Part shown: piece after piece, positions 1 through 7,277 of the stretch
Layout: each line of letters starts with the position of its first letter
Numbering within the stretch: position 1 is the stretch's first letter
NCBI GenBank assembly: GCA_018676385.1
Contig: JABHEX010000314.1
Span: 1-11,047, forward strand
Direction of reading: 5' to 3'
DNA length: 11,047 bases
Source: Akkermansiaceae bacterium
GTDB lineage: Bacteria; Verrucomicrobiota; Verrucomicrobiia; Verrucomicrobiales; Akkermansiaceae
The notes under the pieces: generated by a model
What the model was told of the DNA's origin: nothing
Seen by the model: only the letters and a program-made list of their open reading frames with translations
Database searches by the model: none
Position numbers and translations under genes: made by a program

Positions 1-727
1 AGGCTACAATGTCTTTAATTTCTTCCTGAGTGTAGAAACCGCCGTAACGTTTTCCGTCCGAGCCCATGCGGTCACCGTAAGGAGGAGAGGATGCGCGATA
101 GCCACCTACAGATGTCAGTTTGGGGTATTTTTTGATCTCAATACGCCAGCCCTGATCCTCGGTGAGGTGCCAGTGGAAGGTATTCATTTTGTGAACGGCA
201 AGCCAGTCGAGAAACTTTTTAATGTCTTTCGACGCAAACATATAGCGTCCAACATCGAGGTGCATACCACGCCAGCTAAAGCGCGGAGCGTCTTTGATAC
301 TACAACCAGGAATCGTCGTCGAGCCCTCTACCGGGATGAGTTGGAGCAGGCTCTGGGTGCCGTAAAATGCGCCAGCTGTGTCGGATCCAATGATAGAGAT
401 TCGGTCAGTGGCGACGTGGAGAGTATAACCTTCTTTGTTAGTTTTTTTATCGGCCAGGTCGAGGTGGATGTGCGCAGGGAGTTGAATCTTGAGAGACTCC
501 TCATAGAGCTGAGTCTTAAATCCCGTGGCTTTTTGAAGAGAGATAGCTAGCAGCTCGGCTTCTTTTTTTAGACGTTTGTCATATCGGATGGGTGTCGTGG
601 CTTTGAGATCAAAATTGGCCTTCGAGACAGTGGCTTCCACTGGTCTGGGGATGATGGTGATAGGATCGGCCGCCATCGTGTTCTCGATACTAAGGAGGCC
701 GACGAAGATGTAAGTGTATTTTTTCAT
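1..727 (-). CDS. GH20 beta-N-acetylhexosaminidase, secreted (N-terminal part, cut by the left edge)
   Basis: The reading frame is open from an ATG at 727 to the left edge and gives 242 residues. Residues 1-20 form a signal peptide (MKKYTYIFVG, cleavage near AMAA-type TMAA/D), so the enzyme is exported. Residues 21-145 match the GH20b domain that precedes the catalytic barrel, including GYTLHV near 100 and AGAFYGTQSLLQL at 118-130. The barrel opens with RGMHLDVGRYMF (153-164) and FHWHLTEDQGWRIEI (184-198), both hallmarks of glycoside hydrolase family 20. The family removes terminal GlcNAc or GalNAc from chitin oligomers, glycoproteins or glycosaminoglycans, using substrate-assisted catalysis by an Asp-Glu pair. 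That pair lies beyond the window, so activity cannot be confirmed. The gene lies 101 bases downstream of the secreted unknown protein on the same strand and may belong to its operon. No Shine-Dalgarno sequence is visible. Family assignment is firm; substrate is not known. Confidence 0.95.
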   Translation of the reverse strand, partial: MKKYTYIFVGLLSIENTMAADPITIIPRPVEATVSKANFDLKATTPIRYDKRLKKEAELLAISLQKATGFKTQLYEESLKIQLPAHIHLDLADKKTNKEGYTLHVATDRISIIGSDTAGAFYGTQSLLQLIPVEGSTTIPGCSIKDAPRFSWRGMHLDVGRYMFASKDIKKFLDWLAVHKMNTFHWHLTEDQGWRIEIKKYPKLTSVGGYRASSPPYGDRMGSDGKRYGGFYTQEEIKDIVA

Positions 728-774
728 GGATTGTTAGGTATGGTGTAATGTGGAGATTATTTGCAAAATGTTTG

Positions 775-785
775 CCACGTCGTGG
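775..785. promoter_or_regulatory. Short palindrome upstream of the GH20 gene, possible operator
   Basis: CCACGTCGTGG is a perfect 5-base inverted repeat around one central base, 48 bases before the GH20 start codon. A second small palindrome, TTTGCAAA, lies a few bases closer to the gene. The 101-base gap is long for an internal operon spacer, so a separate control point for GH20 is plausible. No clear promoter hexamers were found, and an inverted repeat this short can arise by chance. Confidence 0.2.
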
Positions 786-828
786 AATCCATGTCAGCAA
801 GGTGAATGATAGCAGCCGCAAAACTCGT

Positions 829-1515
829 TTACTCACCGCTTACCTCAGTAGATTTGACATCAACGAGGGTCTTGAGTGCGGGGCGTTTAGTGCGGGGGTG
901 AAGGTAGAGTATGTGGATTTCACGGATATCGGAGCGCAGGTTCCATTTGGCACTGTAAAAAAATTTCTTCATCTTGGGTGCCCAAAACTGAACTTCGACG
1001 ACGCGGTTAGCCCCATTGAGTTTGAAGTTGATGATGCTAGGTTGACTAGGCTTGAGCACGGGCTGCCGCTTCTTGTCCACCGTCATTAGGATGGGGACGT
1101 GGATGGCATTGTGCATGCATATGCCGCCGTAGCGAAAATCGTCCTCGGCAATGGCGATGCCTTCGTAGACAACAGCGTCATCTTTTCCTGGTAGCAGAAG
1201 AACCGTGAATTGCTTGCCAGACGCTGGGATTTTAACAGTGACCACTGGCTTGGCTGGCTTATCCTCCGTTGGCAGCTTCCTAGGATCGTAGAGGTGCAGT
1301 CGATGGTTCGTCGCACTCAGTTTGAGCGGTTTGGAGGGAGAACGGACGCTAAGCGGAATGGCAACGTTACCATCAGCGCTACTCAGTTTACGCAAATCCT
1401 TGGGGAATTCGATGCAGGCAATACGGACAACAACATCCCGCGATACGTCATCCTGAGCACGGAGGGTGGCAGCAAAACCTATCAAGAGCACAACAGTAGT
1501 AAAGTGGTTTTTCAT
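829..1515 (-). CDS. Secreted protein of unknown function, partner of the giant envelope protein
   Basis: I do not recognise a named family. The 228-residue product starts with a clear signal peptide (MKNHFTTVVLLIGFAATLRAQ, cleavage near ATLRA/Q), so it is periplasmic or secreted. The mature part has no membrane segment and alternates short hydrophobic strands with polar turns (VVVRIACIEFP, PVVTVKIPASGKQFTVLLLPG, EVQFWAPKMKKFFYSAKW), which suggests an all-beta fold. It has no obvious catalytic motif. The ATG at 1515 was chosen because it places the signal peptide at the N-terminus; an in-frame TTG at 1545 would add ten unhelpful residues. The gene follows the 1267-residue protein by 33 bases on the same strand, so the two are probably co-transcribed and may work together. 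Similar small beta-rich secreted proteins near giant pseudopilin-like proteins are, from memory, common in Verrucomicrobia, but I cannot confirm that here. Confidence 0.8.
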   Translation of the reverse strand: MKNHFTTVVLLIGFAATLRAQDDVSRDVVVRIACIEFPKDLRKLSSADGNVAIPLSVRSPSKPLKLSATNHRLHLYDPRKLPTEDKPAKPVVTVKIPASGKQFTVLLLPGKDDAVVYEGIAIAEDDFRYGGICMHNAIHVPILMTVDKKRQPVLKPSQPSIINFKLNGANRVVEVQFWAPKMKKFFYSAKWNLRSDIREIHILYLHPRTKRPALKTLVDVKSTEVSGE

Positions 1516-1548
1516 TCGATGAATTCGGGAGAATAGAGATAGCAATGA

Positions 1549-4500
1549 TTAGAGAACCTCATCTTTGGAGAGCCAACGGAACGAGATGGTTTTGAATTTC
1601 CGACCGAATGTCCGATTTACCGATGAGAGTGACGGAGAAGCTGTGGGTTGTCCTCCTGTGTTGGTGATATAGGCGGGGTTTTCTGGAGCGTTGTCCGTAT
1701 TATCGTGGTTCAGATATTCGGGGATTCGCTGCACCACGGCTTCACACCATGCGCGCGCCACCACGTTACCCTGAGCATCAACGGATTCTCCATAGGCGCG
1801 GATGACAAAGGAATCGTCTCTAACCGTCAGGGTGTTGCCAAGCGCCCTGAGCAGGTCAGACTGCATGACGTAGCCCGGTATGCCGGCGTAGCGGGAGCCA
1901 TGTGCTGCATTGGTGTGGCTGAAGCTCGCTGCAGGACTAGTGACAGAGGAGTTACTCCCTTTGAAGCGGCCGTTAATGGAGTCGGCATCGTTAGATCCGG
2001 CACCATTGTAGTTGTTATCGAATTCATCCCAATCAATGGCTGCCTGGAGGGCACCGCAGACGCCGAAACGATCGTTGGAGAGCCGACGGTTGATGAACTC
2101 ACTCATATTAAGGAATGGTCCGCGAAGTTTGACCTGTTTGACCATTTCCACGGCGAGCCGATCTATTTGATCATCAGTCAGTCGGCGTATGCCCCTCCAT
2201 GAATTTTCATCCCCAGGGCCGCTGCCTTCCTGATCACCGGTGGCGACCCCGAAACGACTGAGCACAAGCCCACCGCCACTCGTATCGACGGTGCCTTTGC
2301 TAAGTGTCTTAGCATCGATAAAGGGCACCTCGCGGCCCTTCAGTCCGTGCAGTAAAGCTTTCCACGCATCAACAGACGCAGTGTTCACGTTAAAGCCACT
2401 ACGGACCATCATGTAGCGTGCTGCCTTGAGGTAGGCTGTGTCGCTTTCGAGTTCAGAGATGATATCATCCTCATCCCGGTCCATTGGTTTATAGAGTGAT
2501 AGTCGGTGGTTAGGAATGGCGGCACTGCCATCGACAAATTCGTTGACCACCTTGTTCCGGGTCTTGTTTGTTCCATAAGCCGGGGTGCTCTGGGGGGCGA
2601 GCGATGAGCAATACCAAGAGTCCCAGAGGCCGTCGTTGGCCATCAGGAGGTTATCCCACTGATTCGAATAAACGGGTTGGTTCGTGTAATTTTCGTGATC
2701 GGCATAACTGGTGTAAATTTTGTCCGGCTCGATCATCGGGTGGGCGTAAGAGTTACCGATGCCTAAGCCGAAGGCTGCCGTCCATGATCCAGCGTACTGG
2801 GCGTTTTGTCCCCATGAACCATTTGAAAAGTTGACCGGATTGGGAATGCCGGTGGTTTTTCCATTGATCAGCCGCATTCCAGATAGGGCTGCAAGGTTGG
2901 TTACGGGGGCGATGGGTAGCTCCTGATAGGTGAAAAAGTTGGTCCCGTCCGCTGCCTCGATGGACGCTCCGATATAGGCGTTATCTCCATCAGTCTGTAA
3001 CAGCGCCGCCACGCCATTGCCACCTAGGTTTCCATCATAGTGAATCTCATAGGGGAAGTTCGTTCTTTTCAATCCGTCAGGTTTGAGAATGTGGCTCCAA
3101 CTGTGGCACGGGTTAGAGTGCAGCCAGTTGCGGCTGCGCACGTCCTTGGATGATGCCAGCGTGCCATCTTCTTCGGGGAGCTCTGTGGCAGATTTTATAA
3201 ACACACCCACGGCGGCTTGAGGAGTAGGTATTGCGTTTCCAAGTGTCCATTGGGCGCGCTCGCCGACTGCGTCGGGAATGATTTGGATGCCGTATTTCGA
3301 GAACCAATCGACAATATGTCCGCCACGATGACCGCGTGTGGTTTTGACAGCTTTGCCACCCGAGTTCCCGTAAACCTGCCCCGTGCTGTCCATGCCGAAG
3401 GCTGACGTTGGACCGCCATAGACAGTGGAACACTGAGGGTGCATAGTTCCGCTTCCATATTGATTAGTGCTTTTGAAGCGGATACTAATACTTGGTTGGT
3501 CTGCAGCGGAGACGGTGCCTACTTTGAATCGTTGGCTTGGGTCTTGCGCCACACTGGGATCAAATCCAGCGGTGAAATATTCGTGCCCGGTTCCGGAGGC
3601 TGTTGAGGAATCAAAGGAGAATATCTTCACCTCGCCTGGTTTGAGTAATACGTCGTCGCCGCTTCCTGCGGCTCCCTTGAAATAAACATCCTTCCAAGAG
3701 CCCACGCCGTAGGTTGACGTCATTTCTTTCCAATTTTGTAATACGGTTCCCCCCGCATCATTTTTGTAAGCTTTGTATTCGAGAGCAAGTGCCCGATGGA
3801 ACTCCGGCTGAATCATGAAGTCTGAATCACGTGTTTTCAGCCCTGAAACAAAACTCGTACCTCGATTCTCAATGCGTAACATGGTGCTGTAGGGATTCCA
3901 GAGCACAATGACGGGGTTGGTATTAACGTAGAGATCATACGTTGCCTCGGTTCCGGTGCCTATTTTCACACTTGATAAGGAAATGATGTAGATCCATCGC
4001 GCCACGACGGGCATCCGGGCATAGCTCAGTGTATCTGCATTAGTGTAGTCGTGGTGGTGAGCCGCCAATCTGCGCGTCTGTCCAGAGGTAAAAGAATCAC
4101 TGATCGGAACACCACCACTATTCCAGGAGAGGTGCGCATTGTCCAAACCCAGATGGTTTGGATGCGCGCTGTCTTGAAGATAGAGAGAGTAATAGTCCTT
4201 TAGTTGCCTCCAGGATGTTGGCGGTGCGTTTTTCTCGGTTGGGTTCAAGTCTGCCAACCCGCCAACTGGCCTAAGCGGAGCTTCAATATTGGCACCCGCT
4301 AAATCCGCCGCGCGATATTCTGTGGGCACGGTATTCCAATCCAGTTCAAAAAAGGAGTTGAGATCTTTTTTCATGCCACTGCCACGGACATCGGTTAGCA
4401 GGCTCCACTGCCCACCAGCTCCGAGATTGAATGCCTGGGCGTGGAGCGCGTTTCTCTGAGTATCGTTGGTGCTGCCGATATCTGCCTGGCTGCTCGTGAT

Positions 4501-5352
4501 TCGCTTTTGAGCATTGGTGTTGCCGTCAAACCACCCAAGCCCTTGCATGTGAGAGACGTCAAAACGATGCGGCTCACTGGCATAATCACGCTGCCCCGCG
4601 AGGCTTGCGTCGCTCGATGTTGTTGGGCTGAGATCCAGAGGTGCCCGGCTGTTCAGTCCGCCAACCCACCAGCCGTTGCGGCCGGAGAGCGTTCCCGATG
4701 CGTTTTTTACGTCCACCAATCCTGCTCGGACGAGCTTGTCCACATCCGTGCTTCCGGTAGAACCTTCACCGTAGAGGTAAACTGAATTATCATCGTCCAG
4801 CGCGAGCACGGAATCGTTGAGAGCGGCGTTATAGTCTCCAAGAAGCGATGGGCTAGCATGAGAAGCCAGATAGCGTCGAAAAAGATCCTGATGACGCCCG
4901 TGCTGATAGGTATCCCCGATAGCTATCTTGGATGATCCTGGCTCACCATTCTCATTCCGCGCGTACTTATCCTCATTGAGAAAAGTGTCCCATGAGTCCA
5001 TCACAGCCAGATAGTTCGGATGGGCTACCCCCGTCAGTGCTTCCGACTCCGGCGAGGCGTCAAACACAGAGGCATTGGCCGAGATCCTCTGATCGGGTCC
5101 GAGCGATTTCTGAAGCTCCCCAAGAGCCATCATCAATGCCAATCTGGCATTAGCGCGTGCCTGCTGCATTGACTCTTCTTGCCTGGAACCCCTCAGCTCA
5201 ATCGTGCTGAGACTCAGCATCGCTAGGGCCACCATCACCAGCAGTACCATCACCGAAATGGTCGCTATCAACGCGAAACCACGAGGCAGCCTATTGGCCC
5301 ATCCTTTTCCAGCGCCGTTCGTGGACTTGTATTTGTTTATTGGCAATTCCAT
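1549..5352 (-). CDS. Giant envelope protein with pseudopilin-like N-terminus, Verru_Chthon cassette protein A-like
   Basis: This protein has 1267 residues. Residues 1-24 are short and basic, ending in RLPRG. A hydrophobic segment at about 26-48 (FALIATISVMVLLVMVALAM) looks like a PilX or GspK type pseudopilin leader with G25/F26 as a possible prepilin peptidase site. The usual Glu at position 5 of the mature protein is absent. An amphipathic stretch follows (RANARLALMMALGELQ, about 66-81), then GPDQRISA. The large middle part is rich in Gly, Ser, Asn and aromatic residues. Near the C-terminus come FNVNTASVDAWKALL (about 984-998), QVKLRGPFLNMSEFINRRL (about 1071-1090) and a segment ending CEAVVQRIPEYL (about 1201-1212). 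The FNVN part recalls GspK minor pseudopilins. The overall layout matches what I recall of Verru_Chthon cassette protein A, although cassette members B, C and D are not in the window. Function is unknown; a role in a surface or secretion assembly is inference. It heads a minus-strand operon under a candidate sigma-factor promoter at 5444-5473. Confidence 0.85.
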   Translation of the reverse strand: MELPINKYKSTNGAGKGWANRLPRGFALIATISVMVLLVMVALAMLSLSTIELRGSRQEESMQQARANARLALMMALGELQKSLGPDQRISANASVFDASPESEALTGVAHPNYLAVMDSWDTFLNEDKYARNENGEPGSSKIAIGDTYQHGRHQDLFRRYLASHASPSLLGDYNAALNDSVLALDDDNSVYLYGEGSTGSTDVDKLVRAGLVDVKNASGTLSGRNGWWVGGLNSRAPLDLSPTTSSDASLAGQRDYASEPHRFDVSHMQGLGWFDGNTNAQKRITSSQADIGSTNDTQRNALHAQAFNLGAGGQWSLLTDVRGSGMKKDLNSFFELDWNTVPTEYRAADLAGANIEAPLRPVGGLADLNPTEKNAPPTSWRQLKDYYSLYLQDSAHPNHLGLDNAHLSWNSGGVPISDSFTSGQTRRLAAHHHDYTNADTLSYARMPVVARWIYIISLSSVKIGTGTEATYDLYVNTNPVIVLWNPYSTMLRIENRGTSFVSGLKTRDSDFMIQPEFHRALALEYKAYKNDAGGTVLQNWKEMTSTYGVGSWKDVYFKGAAGSGDDVLLKPGEVKIFSFDSSTASGTGHEYFTAGFDPSVAQDPSQRFKVGTVSAADQPSISIRFKSTNQYGSGTMHPQCSTVYGGPTSAFGMDSTGQVYGNSGGKAVKTTRGHRGGHIVDWFSKYGIQIIPDAVGERAQWTLGNAIPTPQAAVGVFIKSATELPEEDGTLASSKDVRSRNWLHSNPCHSWSHILKPDGLKRTNFPYEIHYDGNLGGNGVAALLQTDGDNAYIGASIEAADGTNFFTYQELPIAPVTNLAALSGMRLINGKTTGIPNPVNFSNGSWGQNAQYAGSWTAAFGLGIGNSYAHPMIEPDKIYTSYADHENYTNQPVYSNQWDNLLMANDGLWDSWYCSSLAPQSTPAYGTNKTRNKVVNEFVDGSAAIPNHRLSLYKPMDRDEDDIISELESDTAYLKAARYMMVRSGFNVNTASVDAWKALLHGLKGREVPFIDAKTLSKGTVDTSGGGLVLSRFGVATGDQEGSGPGDENSWRGIRRLTDDQIDRLAVEMVKQVKLRGPFLNMSEFINRRLSNDRFGVCGALQAAIDWDEFDNNYNGAGSNDADSINGRFKGSNSSVTSPAASFSHTNAAHGSRYAGIPGYVMQSDLLRALGNTLTVRDDSFVIRAYGESVDAQGNVVARAWCEAVVQRIPEYLNHDNTDNAPENPAYITNTGGQPTASPSLSSVNRTFGRKFKTISFRWLSKDEVL

Positions 5353-5443
5353 CGTTTGATTTCCAATGTATCACGGAGAGTATTAGCAAGATCGATGCAC
5401 ATTTCTGCAAGGTGCCGCAATTAGTTTACACCGTGCATACAAG

Positions 5444-5473
5444 TACACAGCGGAATTCTGGAAAAGGTAAACA
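5444..5473 (-). promoter_or_regulatory. Candidate sigma-factor promoter of the pseudopilin-like/GH20 operon
   Basis: On the minus strand the element reads TGTTTACCTTTT, ten bases, then GCTGTGTA. The same two blocks with the same spacing occur upstream of the sigma factor gene (10226-10255); 24 of 30 positions match and both are preceded by T-rich sequence. Taking TTTACC as the -35 and TGTGTA as the -10 gives a 16-base spacer, normal for extracytoplasmic-function sigma factors. The predicted leader to the ATG at 5352 would be about 85 bases. The match is seen; promoter activity and the sigma factor involved are inferred. Confidence 0.6.
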
Positions 5474-5536
5474 GAAAATTCACACGCCTCCCCGCAATCC
5501 TTCCGTTTTCGGTTTAGGTTCCAATCAGCTCTACAC

Positions 5537-5569
5537 AAAAACCCCACTCCCCGCGAAGGAAAGTGAGGT
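5537..5569 (-). terminator. Minus-strand hairpin with U tract, possible attenuator or terminator
   Basis: Read on the minus strand, ACCTCACTTTCC (5569-5558) pairs along all 12 positions with GGGGAGTGGGGT (5552-5541) around the loop TTCGC, and the stem runs into TTTT at 5540-5537. Three of the pairs are G.U, which become C.A mismatches on the plus strand, so the structure is stable only as minus-strand RNA. It lies upstream of the candidate operon promoter, so it may stop antisense transcripts coming from the sulfotransferase side. If transcription of the left operon starts further upstream, it could be a leader attenuator. The U tract is short. Confidence 0.5.
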
Positions 5570-5592
5570 GGTAGAAATGAAACTTATCCAAG

Positions 5593-5622
5593 TTGCTTGT
5601 GACGACGGTAGATAAATATAGT
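5593..5622 (+). promoter_or_regulatory. Candidate sigma-70 type promoter of the sulfotransferase gene
   Basis: TTGCTT (5593-5598) and TATAGT (5617-5622) are separated by 18 bases and resemble the -35 and -10 consensus hexamers. The implied transcription start near 5629 would give a leader of about 28 bases to the ATG at 5657. This element does not share the TGTTTACC/GCTGTGTA pattern, so the gene is probably not under the same control as the divergent operon. Confidence 0.4.
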
Positions 5623-5656
5623 AATACGGGCCGCTGATGATAGGGTGTATACTCTC

Positions 5657-7192
5657 ATGTCAGGCTTGGAAGAACTCTACCATCAGATCGTCAGGTTAAG
5701 GAATCTCGGTCACATTGATCAAGCGGGTGACATGGCGGCAAAAATGTGCCGGAAGTGGAAAAAGGAGCCTGTGTTTTGGATCGAATTGGCGGGATGCCAC
5801 GCCTTGAAATATGATTTTGCCAAGGCTAGACAAGCCGTGCAAAAAGCACTTCAGCTGGGACGGAGCCAGTCTGGTATTTTTGAGCTGGCGGCAAACACGA
5901 TGTTGAGTTGTGACGTCCCTGAGGAGGCCATCCGCATCCTGAGGCAAGGGAGAAAATTACATCCGGGAGGCGGAAACATGGACGTATCCCTAGCCACCCT
6001 CCTTGAAAGACAGCATGGCGTTGACGAGGCTGCAGAACTCGTGCACACCCTTCTTCAAAAAGATCCGGCCCACGGCGAGGGACTATGGTTGCAAGCTGTC
6101 CTAGACAAGCGCGAGAAACAACCGGGTCAGGCAGTGGAACACATTGAACGTCTCCTTTCAGAAAACCAGCCTAGCCAGCAGACTCGCCACCTCCTCTGGA
6201 AAGCACTTTATCTTAAGATCCGCTGTCTGGATGAAATGAAGCAATACAGCGATGCGGTGAATGCGATCCGAGAGGCATCAGATTTTACCCGTGAGTGGTA
6301 TGCAGAAGATGTTCAACTCTGCCAACAATCATGGGAGCACAGGCGCGAAGCAATGGAAGGCTTCAACCAGAATCTTAACAAAGATCAGCTTTGTGCCTGG
6401 CAGAATGAAGAACCCCGCACCGACCAGAAAATATGTTTTCTATCAGGTCACCCGCGGAGTGGCACCACTCTAGCAGGAACTATCTTGTCCAGCCATCCCG
6501 ACACCTGTCAGGTTGATGAAAAGGAAATCTTTTATCGGTTTACCTTTATCCCTCTGCTTTTGGAACACCCTCAGGCGCAATCGGACATGGAGCGACTATC
6601 GATCGCTTCACCCAAATCGCTCACAAAATATGCTAAGAAATACCTCAAGCTAGCGGCGCGTGTGACCGGTGATTCCGGAGGCCGGAACATGATTATCGAG
6701 AAACACCCACTCCATATTTACAGTGCCCCGGCGGCCCTGAGAATCTTCCCCGGATCTACCCATATCGTGATGCTGCGGGACCCGCGCGCCATTGCCTTGA
6801 GTTGTCTGATGACGGGCACCAAACTCACTCCGTTTTCTGTGAATTGGCTCGACCCTGTAGCGACGGCAAAAAGCTATGACAGCATCATGGCGGCCTGGGA
6901 AAAAACAAAAAACTGGGAGATTCCACATGTTCATCCGGTGAAGTATGAGGACCTTGTCACGGAACAGGAAAAAACCACACGGCAACTGGCTAGCTGGACT
7001 GGCATGGAATGGAATGATGAGTTGCTCAACTACCGTGAAAAGGCAAAGGAACAAGCTGCCACGTCCCCCACTTACGAACAGGTAACTCGCCCAATTTATA
7101 GAGACTCATTGGAAAAATGGCGGCACTACCAGGAATTACTGGAGCCCGCCATGCCATTGTTAGAACAAGCAGCTACGAGAATGGGATACTAA
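5657..7192 (+). CDS. TPR repeat protein fused to a sulfotransferase domain
   Basis: The 511-residue product has two parts. Residues about 10-235 are alpha-helical with TPR-like repeats (for example WIELAGCHALKYDFAKARQA at 41-60 and later copies near 74-100, 107-135 and 143-168). Residues about 257-510 are a sulfotransferase domain: GHPRSGTT (264-271) is the 5'-phosphosulfate-binding loop, and RDPR (374-377) with S382 forms the 3'-phosphate-binding motif for PAPS. YEDLV (430-434) is also typical. The enzyme would move sulfate from PAPS to a hydroxyl or amine on a carbohydrate, protein or lipid; the acceptor is unknown. No signal peptide or membrane segment is seen, so it is likely cytoplasmic. 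ATG at 5657 is preferred, with a weak TAGGG 11 bases upstream; an in-frame GTG at 5645 adds four residues. The gene is transcribed alone, divergently from the pseudopilin-like operon, and ends against the terminator of the opposing PEP-CTERM gene. Confidence 0.9.
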   Translation: MSGLEELYHQIVRLRNLGHIDQAGDMAAKMCRKWKKEPVFWIELAGCHALKYDFAKARQAVQKALQLGRSQSGIFELAANTMLSCDVPEEAIRILRQGRKLHPGGGNMDVSLATLLERQHGVDEAAELVHTLLQKDPAHGEGLWLQAVLDKREKQPGQAVEHIERLLSENQPSQQTRHLLWKALYLKIRCLDEMKQYSDAVNAIREASDFTREWYAEDVQLCQQSWEHRREAMEGFNQNLNKDQLCAWQNEEPRTDQKICFLSGHPRSGTTLAGTILSSHPDTCQVDEKEIFYRFTFIPLLLEHPQAQSDMERLSIASPKSLTKYAKKYLKLAARVTGDSGGRNMIIEKHPLHIYSAPAALRIFPGSTHIVMLRDPRAIALSCLMTGTKLTPFSVNWLDPVATAKSYDSIMAAWEKTKNWEIPHVHPVKYEDLVTEQEKTTRQLASWTGMEWNDELLNYREKAKEQAATSPTYEQVTRPIYRDSLEKWRHYQELLEPAMPLLEQAATRMGY

Positions 7193-7235
7193 AATAAAAA
7201 ACCGCCCGCCCGACCATGAAGGTCGTGACGGACGG
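7191..7235 (-). terminator. Intrinsic terminator of the sigma/FecR/PEP-CTERM unit
   Basis: On the minus strand a GC-rich hairpin (7235-7202) pairs CCGTCCG and CGACC with GGTCG and CGGGCGG, with a small internal bulge and the loop TTCAT. It is followed directly by TTTTTTATTTT (7201-7191). One G.U pair and the U tract show that it works for minus-strand transcripts. It lies about 40 bases after the PEP-CTERM stop codon and touches the stop codon of the opposing sulfotransferase gene. The plus-strand side lacks a T run, so termination in that direction would be weaker. Confidence 0.85.
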
Positions 7236-7249
7236 TGAAGTTTATCGCT

Positions 7250-7267
7250 TAATCCCTGATGGGATTA
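7250..7267. repeat. Perfect small hairpin in the 3' untranslated region of the PEP-CTERM gene
   Basis: TAATCCC and GGGATTA form a perfect 7-base inverted repeat around TGAT. It lies between the PEP-CTERM stop codon and the main terminator. There is no U tract on either side, so it is not a terminator by itself. It may protect the 3' end of the mRNA or assist termination; its role is unknown. Confidence 0.5.
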
Positions 7268-7277
7268 GACATGTAGA

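Noticed and set aside
167..550. Plus-strand 127-codon frame at the left end
   Set aside because: It is the antisense shadow of the GH20 gene, whose family motifs are unmistakable on the minus strand.
1516..1545. In-frame TTG start extending the 228-residue secreted protein by ten residues
   Set aside because: The signal peptide begins exactly at the ATG at 1515; the extension adds a non-signal stretch and uses a rare start codon.
1648..2202. Plus-strand 184-codon frame inside the giant protein gene
   Set aside because: It is antisense to the conserved C-terminal motifs, has no domain of its own and no promoter or ribosome binding site.
5645..5656. GTG start for the sulfotransferase
   Set aside because: It adds only four residues and has a worse position relative to the weak TAGGG; ATG at 5657 is simpler, though GTG cannot be excluded.
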